In this document: one piece after another, positions 15,411-21,779 of the stretch | Numbering within the stretch: the first letter of the stretch is position 1 | Layout: each line of letters begins with the position of its first letter | Assembly: GCA_023435645.1 (NCBI GenBank) | Contig: JAEYRK010000070.1 | Coordinates: 1-21,779, forward strand | DNA length: 21,779 nt | Reading direction: 5' to 3' | DNA from: Bacillota bacterium | Lineage (GTDB): Bacteria; Bacillota; Clostridia; Lachnospirales; Lachnospiraceae | The notes under the pieces: model-generated | Told to the model about the DNA's origin: nothing | Database searches by the model: none | The model's input: only the letters and a program-made list of their open reading frames with translations | Translations under genes and position numbers: made by a program

Positions 15411-15755
15411 GAAATCAACGATTGCAAGCCCATACCGGGAAGCTACATATGGCGGATCCTTGCCGGAGTACTGAGGGAGGTACTTAAGCCGGATTTTGTT
15501 ATACTGCTGGGGAGCAGCGTATTCTATTTCGGTATCGGAACTGCAGGAACAGTTGTTGCAAATCACACAGATGAGGGGAGTTATGCAACGCATAAACCAT
15601 CCGGGGCAACTGCTTCGGAACAAGGACCGGATATATCCCGGGATTACAAGGTGAAGCCACCAGATCCCGAGATACATCCGGTTTTTGTCATCCGAATTGA
15701 TCGGTTTTCTCATTATTCGATTGCCCTGATGAATTTTTATAGGCAATTAAGATGA
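15411..15755 (+). other. Orphan open frame directly after lacI, no start codon; coding status unclear
   Basis: After the TAG stop of the regulator the same frame stays open for 114 codons, to a TGA at 15753-15755. No ATG, GTG or TTG with a ribosome binding site is available near its start. Codon choice resembles neighbouring genes, and the translation contains a hydrophobic stretch (DFVILLGSSVFYFGIGTAG). The regulator already ends with a normal LacI C-terminus, so it has not lost its tail here. Possible readings are a decayed gene fragment or a chance open frame. I do not recognise the product. The last third is antisense to the small gene at 15688. Confidence 0.25.
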
Positions 15756-15873
15756 TATCTTTGTTATTTTTTTTGCTTAAACTGACTTCCAGATCAGCAA
15801 TCGTCCTGATATCCTCCTCGGTGATGTCAGCGAAATCATAGTTACCTCTACCTTTCTCATTCCTGATATCCAT
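15688..15873 (-). CDS. Small protein of unknown function (61 aa)
   Basis: A 61-codon reading with an excellent AAAGGAGG six bases before its ATG (15873). An in-frame TTG at 15876 is possible but closer than usual to that site. The product is acidic and soluble, with a compact core: NYDFADITEEDIRTIADLE followed by LSKKNNKDIILIAYKN, which looks like a short helix and a strand. The C-terminal tail after YKN is polar and probably disordered. There is no signal peptide, membrane segment or metal-binding motif. I do not recognise the family. It diverges from ATPase operon 2, with a 309-base spacer between the two. Confidence 0.6.
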   Translation of the reverse strand: MDIRNEKGRGNYDFADITEEDIRTIADLEVSLSKKNNKDIILIAYKNSSGQSNNEKTDQFG

Positions 15874-16182
15874 CAATGCCCTCCTTTCTTTTGGTATATT
15901 ATTACCAAGGTACCCGATTCTATGCTGATATACGATAAGATCCTCCTCTGAGTTGGTTTTTTGGATATTTATGAAACATTGATAAAAAATTAACCGAGTT
16001 TTCGTTAGTTTTCATAGGAAGTGTATAAGGAAACACCAAATTATGTAACAAAATACGGTAGATTAGTCAGATTGAACAAGAGATTACTCAGTATAATAGA
16101 TAAGTTGTTGAATAATAATGGATAATGATATATAATATGAAAGGCGTATATTTTGGCAATCTATTAATTTGGAGGTGAGTGA
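15874..16182. other. Divergent spacer upstream of ATPase operon 2
   Basis: This 309-base A/T-rich stretch contains the promoter of operon 2 (listed separately) and a 6-bp inverted repeat TTGGTA (15891-15896) / TACCAA (15903-15908) just upstream of the small gene's ribosome binding site. TTAACCGAGTTTTC (about 15992-16005) resembles an inverted copy of the operator-like boxes with an extra base, too weak to call. No gene is seen. Confidence 0.6.
16108..16136 (+). promoter_or_regulatory. Candidate promoter of ATPase operon 2
   Basis: TTGAAT (16108-16113), 17 bases, TATAAT (16131-16136): 4/6 and 6/6 matches. Transcription would start near 16143, giving a leader of about 40 bases before the first ATG. 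No operator-like box as good as A or C overlaps it, so operon 2 may be controlled differently from operon 1. Confidence 0.55.
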
Positions 16183-16491
16183 ATGGCATTAGAATCAGTA
16201 CAGGCTGTTCGCCAGGCTGAACTGCAAGCCGCGCAGATAGAGAAGGAAGCGATTGCAAAAAAAGAAGCACTTCTTGCTGATGCAAAGCAGAAGGCAAAGG
16301 AATTCATTGAAACAAGAATGAAGGAGGCTCAGGCGAAAGCAGAAAATGATCTAAAAGCTGCTGAACGCCGGAGTATGGAGCTATTGGAGGATGCAAAACA
16401 AAAAGCAGACAAAGAAGTACTCTTCATGAAGGAATTGGTAATGAATAAAGAACAGGCAGCAATCGAACTTGTTCTGACAAACTTGATTTAG
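16183..16491 (+). CDS. ntpG: V/A-type ATPase subunit G/H (operon 2), peripheral stalk coiled coil
   Basis: A 102-residue Ala/Lys/Glu-rich helical protein (AELQAAQIEKEAIAKKEALL, AKQKAKEFIE) with long coiled-coil character, suited to pair with subunit E as the peripheral stalk. It is the first gene of operon 2, directly followed by ntpI, as in the Enterococcus hirae ntp operon. The ATG has TTGGAGGTGAG upstream. It is only loosely similar to the G subunit of operon 1 (more alanine, less isoleucine). Confidence 0.87.
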   Translation: MALESVQAVRQAELQAAQIEKEAIAKKEALLADAKQKAKEFIETRMKEAQAKAENDLKAAERRSMELLEDAKQKADKEVLFMKELVMNKEQAAIELVLTNLI

Positions 16492-16528
16492 ACAACGAAT
16501 AATTTAGAGCAAAGGAGGTGTTCCTGTT

Positions 16529-18544
16529 ATGGCAATGCTGCAAATGCAGCGTATTACCATCTATGCGCTGAAGAAGGATCGCAAGAAGCTGCTAGAGGCC
16601 TTACAACGTCGGGGTGTCATTGAAATAAGCGATTTATTACCGGAGGATCAGGTGTTTCATAAAACAGATGTATCCACTGCGAAAGCCGGTTTTGATAGAA
16701 ATATTGCATCAGCCAAGGATGCGGTTGCTATTTTAGATCAATATGTTCCATCCTCTAAGTCTCTGTTGTCCGTTTTGAACGGCAGAAGTGAGGTGCCGCT
16801 TCAGGTCTATGAGGCCTTTAGAGAAAAGTATGATTCTGTAGTAAAAACCGCAGGGCGTATCCAGGCCCTAACGAAGGAGATCGCCGAAAACAAAGCGGAA
16901 ATCCTCAAATACCAATTGCAGATTGAGATGCTGACACCGTGGGTGGGACTTGATATTCCAATGAATTTTCATGGAACCAAATACACGAAGTCTTTTATCG
17001 GAACCTTACCGAATACCTGGGATCTGAATGCGATCTATGGCAAGCTGGCAGAATTCATGCCGATCAATGTTGATATTATCAGCTCCTCTAAGGAACAGAC
17101 CTGTATCTTTGTCCTCTGCACAAGAGAGCAGGGTGATAAGGTTTATGAAGCCCTCAGGGAAGAGGATTTTAGCTTGCCCAGCATCAACTTCGAGCATGTA
17201 CCGGCAGAACAGCTGGAGCTATTAAAGGAGTTGATTGTGAAAGCAGAAGCGGCAATCACTGAAGCGGAGAAGGAAATTATTTCTCTCGGCAAGCACAGGG
17301 AGGACCTTTTATTTCTTCAAGATTATGATATGATGCGATTGGAGAAATACGAGGTAATCGGTCATCTGCTGCAATCTAGGAGTACAATTGTAATCAACGG
17401 TTATATTCCTAAGAGGGATGCGGAGCAACTGAACAATGAGATCACTGCGAAGTTTGACCTAGCTGTAGAGTTTGAGGAGCCTACGGAGGATGAGGAGGTT
17501 CCGATTCTGTTAAAGAACAATGGTTTCTCGGGACCTTTGGAGGGAGTACTGGCAGGCTACAGTCTTCCCGGCAAGGGAGAAGTTGACCCGACCATGGTAA
17601 TGTCCTTATTCTATTACATGCTCTTCGGCCTCATGCTGTCCGATGCAGGCTATGGTTTCTTAATGGTAATTGGCTGTGCCTTCGGTCTAATGAAATTTGG
17701 TAAGAAAATGGAACCGGCCATGAAAAACACCCTGAAGATGTATCTGTACTGCGGTATCTCCACAGTCTTCTGGGGAGCGATGTTCGGCAGTTATTTCGGT
17801 GATATCTTTGATGTGGTAGCCAGAACCTTCTTCGGAAGGACAACCATGGATCCTGTGATCCCGCCCCTGTGGTTCTTCCCGGTGAATGAACCGATGCGGA
17901 TGCTGGCCTTTGCCATGCTGGTCGGTCTGATTCATCTACTGACCGGTTTAGGCATGAAGTTCTATCAGCTTCTGCTGCAGAAGGATATCAAAGGCATTCT
18001 GTATGATGTGGTAACCTGGTTCACCCTGATTGTAAGCTCCACGATCTTACTGATGTCGATGGATATGATCAAGGATATTCTTGGGCTCACCATCACGATA
18101 GATCCGATGGTGGCTAAAATCATGGCAGTACTTGCCGCAGCTTCGGCACTGATGATTATCGCAACGAACGGCAGGGAATCCAAGAATCCATTTAAGAGAT
18201 TTCTTAAGGGACTTTACGCTTTATACGGTATTACAGGTTATCTGAGTGACGTGCTGTCCTATTCCAGACTGCTGGCCCTGGGACTTGCAACCGGTGTTAT
18301 CGGCAATGTTATTAATAAAATGGCTGCGATGACAGCTGGAGGTTTACTCGGACCTGTATTGTTTATAATTGTGGTGTTATTCGGGCATACCTTAAATATT
18401 GCAATCAATGCGCTGGGTGCCTATGTGCATACCAACCGTCTGCAATATGTAGAATTCTTTGGAAAGTTTTATGAGGGCGGCGGACGCATGTTCAGTCCCT
18501 TTCAAATGAAAACAAAATATTATAAGATAAAGGAGAAAGAATAA
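16529..18544 (+). CDS. ntpI: V/A-type ATPase subunit I / a (operon 2), stator ion channel
   Basis: A 671-residue stator. The soluble coiled-coil N-terminal half (to about 350) is followed by a membrane half with YYMLFGLMLSDAGYG (362-376) and SYSRLLALGLATG (578-590), which holds the essential Arg580. A second conserved arginine, Arg637, lies in THTN-like TNRLQYVEFFGKFYEGGG. The -SRLLALGLA- and -RLQYVEFFGKFY-GGG- forms are those of the E. hirae-type Na+-ATPase stator, unlike operon 1. AAAGGAGGTG precedes the ATG by eight bases. Its stop codon is one base from the ntpK start, so the two are probably translationally coupled. Confidence 0.96.
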   Translation: MAMLQMQRITIYALKKDRKKLLEALQRRGVIEISDLLPEDQVFHKTDVSTAKAGFDRNIASAKDAVAILDQYVPSSKSLLSVLNGRSEVPLQVYEAFREKYDSVVKTAGRIQALTKEIAENKAEILKYQLQIEMLTPWVGLDIPMNFHGTKYTKSFIGTLPNTWDLNAIYGKLAEFMPINVDIISSSKEQTCIFVLCTREQGDKVYEALREEDFSLPSINFEHVPAEQLELLKELIVKAEAAITEAEKEIISLGKHREDLLFLQDYDMMRLEKYEVIGHLLQSRSTIVINGYIPKRDAEQLNNEITAKFDLAVEFEEPTEDEEVPILLKNNGFSGPLEGVLAGYSLPGKGEVDPTMVMSLFYYMLFGLMLSDAGYGFLMVIGCAFGLMKFGKKMEPAMKNTLKMYLYCGISTVFWGAMFGSYFGDIFDVVARTFFGRTTMDPVIPPLWFFPVNEPMRMLAFAMLVGLIHLLTGLGMKFYQLLLQKDIKGILYDVVTWFTLIVSSTILLMSMDMIKDILGLTITIDPMVAKIMAVLAAASALMIIATNGRESKNPFKRFLKGLYALYGITGYLSDVLSYSRLLALGLATGVIGNVINKMAAMTAGGLLGPVLFIIVVLFGHTLNIAINALGAYVHTNRLQYVEFFGKFYEGGGRMFSPFQMKTKYYKIKEKE

Positions 18545-18545
18545 G

Positions 18546-19028
18546 ATGGATAAATTCGGTATTGTATTCGCTATTTTAGGAGCAGTTTCAGCAGCATTAT
18601 TTGCAGGTATGGGTTCAGCTAAGGGTGTAGGCATGGGCGGTGAGGCCGGTGCCGGAGTTATAACAGAGGATCCCTCCAAATTCGGTAAGGTTCTAATTCT
18701 TCAGCTGTTACCCGGTACACAGGGTATTTACGGTCTTCTGATTGCCTTCATCACTCTGTCCCAGATCGGTGTACTCGGTGGAAGCAGTGACATTTCCCTT
18801 GCAAAGGGCTTATTATACTTTGCTGCCTGTCTTCCGATGGCAATCGTTGGTTATACCTCCGCAATCCGTCAGGCACGTGCTTCCGTAGCGAGTATGGGAA
18901 TCCTGGCAAAGAGACCGGAGCAGTTCGGTAAGGCTATGATTTTCCCTGCAATGGTTGAGACCTATGCGATTTTAGCACTTCTTATTTCTATGCTGGCAGT
19001 AAACGGAGTAACCGGTTTAAATATTTAA
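18546..19028 (+). CDS. ntpK: V-type ATPase membrane rotor subunit K (operon 2), Na+-type
   Basis: A 160-residue four-helix proteolipid made of two fused c-type hairpins, with the carboxylate only in the second. It matches E. hirae NtpK closely in length and sequence. The Na+ ligands of NtpK (Leu61, Thr64, Gln65, Gln110, Glu139) correspond to Leu55, Thr58 and Gln59 in LLPGTQGIYG, Gln109 in SAIRQA, and Glu138 in AMVETYAIL; NtpK Tyr68 corresponds to Tyr62. All are present, so Na+ coupling is strongly suggested. One carboxylate per four helices implies a low ion-to-ATP ratio, suited to pumping. AAGGAGA precedes the ATG. Confidence 0.96.
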   Translation: MDKFGIVFAILGAVSAALFAGMGSAKGVGMGGEAGAGVITEDPSKFGKVLILQLLPGTQGIYGLLIAFITLSQIGVLGGSSDISLAKGLLYFAACLPMAIVGYTSAIRQARASVASMGILAKRPEQFGKAMIFPAMVETYAILALLISMLAVNGVTGLNI

Positions 19029-19046
19029 CAGTTGGGAGAAAATGCT

Positions 19047-19661
19047 ATGACTGGATTAGAGAAAATACTGAACGCGATTGAGGCTGATGCAAAGCATGCC
19101 GCGGATATTATCCTGAAGCAGGCGGGGCAGGAAGCTGAGCAGATCATGGCAGTCGCTAAGGCGGAGGCAGCGGATAAAGCTGCTGAAATCGCCGGTAAGT
19201 CCGAAACAGATATAAAAGCAGTCTTAAGCCGTGCAGAATCAGCTGCAGCTCTGCAGGAGAGGAAAATACTTCTGGATGCGAAGCAGCAGATGATCAGCGA
19301 AATCATTCAAAAAGCAAGAACATCACTGGATCTTTTGCCGGATCAGCAGTATACGGAATTAATACTGAAGATGGTAGGCAAGTATGCTCATTCAAAGAAC
19401 GGTAAGATCGTATTCTCTGCTGTAGATAAGAAGCGCCTTCCCGCCGATATCGGTAATAGGATCAAGGAAGCTCTGTCAGATAGAAAGGACGCTGTGCTTA
19501 CTGTTTCAGAAGAAGACGCTGAGACCTCAGGTGGTTTTCTGCTGGTCTACGGTGATATAGAAGAAAATTGTACCTTTGAGGCATTATTTGCGGCAGCCAG
19601 AGAAGATCTCCAAGATAAAGTCAACGACTTTCTTTATACTGCAGCTGTAGCATCCAAATAA
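19047..19661 (+). CDS. ntpE: V/A-type ATPase subunit E (operon 2), peripheral stalk
   Basis: A 204-residue stalk subunit. The N-terminal half is an Ala/Glu/Lys-rich coiled coil (ADAKHAADIILKQAGQEAEQ) and the C-terminal globular part contains ETSGGFLLVYGDIEEN, with the GG turn typical of subunit E. I start it at the ATG at 19047, eight bases after GGGAG. An in-frame TTG at 19032 lies upstream of and partly within that site and is unlikely. It follows K by 18 bases, the E. hirae order I-K-E-C. Confidence 0.93.
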   Translation: MTGLEKILNAIEADAKHAADIILKQAGQEAEQIMAVAKAEAADKAAEIAGKSETDIKAVLSRAESAAALQERKILLDAKQQMISEIIQKARTSLDLLPDQQYTELILKMVGKYAHSKNGKIVFSAVDKKRLPADIGNRIKEALSDRKDAVLTVSEEDAETSGGFLLVYGDIEENCTFEALFAAAREDLQDKVNDFLYTAAVASK

Positions 19662-19759
19662 ACACAGCATAACAGGGATGAAGTAAATGGAGAGGGCTGA
19701 GCGAAACAGCTTACCTTCCTGGCAAAAACAAATTCAAAGGAAAGGCACGGTACGTTTAT

Positions 19760-20728
19760 ATGGCAGAAAATCAATATACTTATGCGGTCGCACGTATCCG
19801 TTCCAAGGAGCTTCAGCTGCTGAGCAAATCTGACCTGGAACAGCTGATGAACTTAAGGAATGAAAAGGAATGCTTACGCTTTCTTTCCGATAAGGGCTGG
19901 GGCAGAGCAGGGGATGAAAACGCGGATGAGATGGTTACCGTGGAACGGGAGAAAACCTGGGAAATCATGCGGGAGCTGGTAGAGGATATGTCAATCTTTC
20001 ATACCTTTTTATATGCCAATGATTTTCATAATGTGAAGGCAGCGATCAAACAGGTGTACACTGACTCGGAGCTGACCGAGCTTTATAGCTCGAACGGAAC
20101 ACTGAAGCCGGAGACGATCTATCATGCAGTGAAGACCCATGACTGGTCCCTTCTGCCGGAGCATATGAGAAGCAGTGCAGAGGAAGCCTATCAGGTTCTT
20201 TTGCATACCGGAGACAGCCAGCTTTGTGATGTGATCTTAGATAAGGCAGCACTTGAGACGGTTTATCAGAAGGGCAGGGAAACAGGAAATGAGCTCCTGG
20301 CTCAATATGCCGAGCTTAAGGTAGCTTCTGCTGATATTAATATTGTCATCCGAAGCATTAGAACCGGTAAGGATAGGACCTTCATGGAAAGAGCCCTGGC
20401 ACCCTGCAGCAGCCTGGACATTGGGGAACTGATTCAAGCAGCCTTAGAAGGAGAAGAGCAGGTCATGAACTATCTTTTGACTACGGTATATGCCGATGCG
20501 GTACCGGCACTCAGATCCTCCTTTTCCGCATTTGAGCGCTGGTGTGACAATCTGATCATCAGATTGATCCGTCCACAGAAATATAATCCGTTTACGATCT
20601 CTCCACTGGCAGCCTATATCCTTGCCAGGGAAAATGAAATCAAGACGGTGAGAATCCTGCTCTCAGGTAAGAGGAACGAAATATCGGATGAAGCCATCCG
20701 GGAAAGATTGAGGGAAATGTATGTATAA
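19760..20728 (+). CDS. ntpC: V/A-type ATPase subunit C / d (operon 2)
   Basis: A 322-residue AC39-family collar subunit that joins the central shaft to the K ring. Visible are YTYAVARIRSKELQLLSKSD at the N-terminus, the family's short entry motif, a helical soluble body, and a C-terminal NPFTISPLAAYILARENEIK typical of this family. It is preceded by an unusually long 98-base gap and only a weak AAAGG-type ribosome binding site, so it may be translated less than its neighbours. Its last 8 bases overlap the start of ntpF. Confidence 0.93.
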   Translation: MAENQYTYAVARIRSKELQLLSKSDLEQLMNLRNEKECLRFLSDKGWGRAGDENADEMVTVEREKTWEIMRELVEDMSIFHTFLYANDFHNVKAAIKQVYTDSELTELYSSNGTLKPETIYHAVKTHDWSLLPEHMRSSAEEAYQVLLHTGDSQLCDVILDKAALETVYQKGRETGNELLAQYAELKVASADINIVIRSIRTGKDRTFMERALAPCSSLDIGELIQAALEGEEQVMNYLLTTVYADAVPALRSSFSAFERWCDNLIIRLIRPQKYNPFTISPLAAYILARENEIKTVRILLSGKRNEISDEAIRERLREMYV

Positions 20729-21038
20729 GATTGCAGTAATGGGTGATCGTGATAGCATCTATGGTTATGCAGCCCTCGGTTTGGATACCTACCCGGTGAA
20801 GGAGCCTGAGGAGGCTGCGAAGCAGCTGAAGCATCTGGCAGACAGCCAATATGCGGTAATCTATGTGACAGAAGCCTTACAGGCACAGCTGGAGGAAGAA
20901 ATTGACCGATATGTCAGTGAAGAGCTTCCGGCGATCATCCCTATTCCAGGGGTTTCCGGTAATACCGGAATGGGAATCCGTAATGTTAAAAAATCCGTGG
21001 AGCGGGCAGTTGGTTCGGATATTATTTTTAGTACCTAA
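20721..21038 (+). CDS. ntpF: V/A-type ATPase subunit F (operon 2), rotor
   Basis: A 105-residue subunit that binds the D shaft. It begins MYKIAVMGDRDSIYGYAALG, the family's GD-x-D-(S/T)-x-x-G pattern, and continues with YVTEALQAQLEEEI and PAIIPIPG. It starts inside the last codons of ntpC (8-base overlap), so translational coupling is likely. Followed by an 87-base gap before ntpA. The equivalent gene is called ntpG in Enterococcus nomenclature. Confidence 0.93.
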   Translation: MYKIAVMGDRDSIYGYAALGLDTYPVKEPEEAAKQLKHLADSQYAVIYVTEALQAQLEEEIDRYVSEELPAIIPIPGVSGNTGMGIRNVKKSVERAVGSDIIFST

Positions 21039-21125
21039 TCAGGTAACAGATACAATTTCAATTTACGTCCGGTGTATCCGGGAGTAAGGTTAGGATAACG
21101 ATAAAGAAAAAAGCAGGTGAAAATT

Positions 21126-21779
21126 ATGAGCAAAGGCACCATCAAAAAAGTAGCCGGTCCGTTGGTCGTCGCAGAAGGAATGCGGGATGCCAATATGTTC
21201 GACGTGGTCCGCGTAAGTGAGCAGCGTCTGATCGGTGAGATTATAGAAATCCATGGCGACCAGGCCTCGATCCAGGTTTATGAAGAAACCTCGGGACTCG
21301 GCCCCGGAGAACCGGTAGAATCCACCGGAGCACCCTTAAGCGTGGAATTAGGACCTGGCCTGATCGGAAGCATCTTTGACGGAATCCAGCGTCCGCTGGT
21401 GGATATCATGGAAGCTACCGGAACAAATCTGAAGCGCGGTGTTGAGATTCCCTCCTTAAGCAGAGAGAAGAAATGGCATTTCGTACCCACGATGAAGGTG
21501 GGAGATGCCGTGGAGACCGGGGATATCATCGGTTCTGTGGCAGAGACTGACATCGTTACTCAGAAAATCATGATTCCCAAGGGTGTTAAGGGTACCTTAA
21601 CGTCCATCAAGGAAGGCGAATATACCGTAACGGATGCAGTAGCAGTTGTAACAAAAGAGGATGGAACTACCGAGAACATCGCTCTGATGCATAAATGGCC
21701 GGTTCGTATCGGCAGACCCTATAAGCAGAAGCTGTCTCCGGATAAGCCTCTGGTTACAGGGCAACGTGTTATAGATACA
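21126..21779 (+). CDS. ntpA: V/A-type ATPase catalytic subunit A (operon 2), N-terminal part, cut by window edge
   Basis: From the ATG at 21126, 218 codons are open to the right edge. The N-terminal beta barrel (MSKGTIKKVAGPLVVAEGM), IEIHGDQASIQVYEETSGL, GPGLIGSIFDGIQRPL and MHKWPVRIGRPYKQKL are all standard for A. The window ends at TGQRVIDT, just before the P-loop, so catalytic residues cannot be checked. AGGTG precedes the ATG. Genes B and D are expected immediately downstream by analogy with other V/A-ATPase operons. Confidence 0.96.
   Translation, partial: MSKGTIKKVAGPLVVAEGMRDANMFDVVRVSEQRLIGEIIEIHGDQASIQVYEETSGLGPGEPVESTGAPLSVELGPGLIGSIFDGIQRPLVDIMEATGTNLKRGVEIPSLSREKKWHFVPTMKVGDAVETGDIIGSVAETDIVTQKIMIPKGVKGTLTSIKEGEYTVTDAVAVVTKEDGTTENIALMHKWPVRIGRPYKQKLSPDKPLVTGQRVIDT

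Noticed and set aside
15451..15660. Very short plus-strand frames with start codons (for example ATG near 15583 after GAGGGGAG, 23 codons)
   Set aside because: Too short and without any recognisable feature; the ribosome-binding-site-like run is likely chance.
15390..15746. A 118-codon minus-strand frame overlapping the end of lacI
   Set aside because: No ribosome binding site at its start; it overlaps lacI and the small gene in antisense; composition is rich in Cys, Trp and Tyr, unlike a normal protein.
15720..15747. Intrinsic terminator (ATTGCC...GGCAAT) downstream of lacI
   Set aside because: The stem is only 6 bp with a 16-base loop, the T-run is about 20 bases away, and the site lies inside the antisense small gene.
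1..21779. CRISPR arrays, tRNA or rRNA genes, complete insertion sequences, prophage genes
   Set aside because: No regularly spaced direct repeats, no cloverleaf-type tRNA sequence, and no transposase, integrase or phage-like protein was found on either strand.

Overview
The window looks like a chromosomal segment from a low-to-mid GC Gram-positive anaerobe of the class Clostridia, most likely Lachnospiraceae. This rests on strong AGGAGG-type ribosome binding sites, A/T-rich spacers, a bacterial V/A-type ATPase in place of an F-type one, and a YloB-like P-type Ca2+ pump. The family-level placement is inference; no rRNA or other marker gene is present.

Left part (1-4527): the N-terminal portion of msrA (minus, cut by the window edge) and an 890-residue P-type Ca2+ pump (minus). 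Diverging from the pump is a YbdG/MscM-like mechanosensitive channel of the MscS family (plus). A good sigma-A-type promoter (TTGACA-17-TAAAAT) precedes the channel.

Convergent gap (4528-5220): about 690 bases with no credible gene but packed with near-perfect inverted repeats. One is a 19-bp stem with a 3-base loop. Another is a 14-bp helix that encloses three further hairpins, one of them about 30 bp long.

ATPase operon 1 (minus, 13958 down to 5221): a complete nine-gene V/A-type ATPase in the order G-C-I-K-F-E-A-B-D.

Regulatory centre (13959-16182): a LacI-family regulator (plus, GTG start at 14400) with three similar operator-like boxes in the 440-base A/T-rich spacer it shares with operon 1. 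It is followed by a stretch with an orphan open frame, a 61-codon gene of unknown function (minus), and the promoter region of operon 2.

ATPase operon 2 (plus, 16183 to the right edge): a second, clearly different V/A-type ATPase in the order G-I-K-E-C-F-A, truncated inside A. Its order and its K subunit closely resemble the Enterococcus hirae Na+-ATPase.

How they fit together: two rotary ATPases of different lineages sit back to back around a sugar-type transcription factor. K of operon 2 has every Na+ ligand known from E. hirae NtpK. K of operon 1 has one carboxylate and lacks the Gln/Thr/Ser ligand set, so it probably couples to H+. The most interesting hypothesis is a paired H+/Na+ rotary ATPase locus with a dedicated regulator, next to other ion and osmotic homeostasis genes (Ca2+ pump, MscM-like channel).
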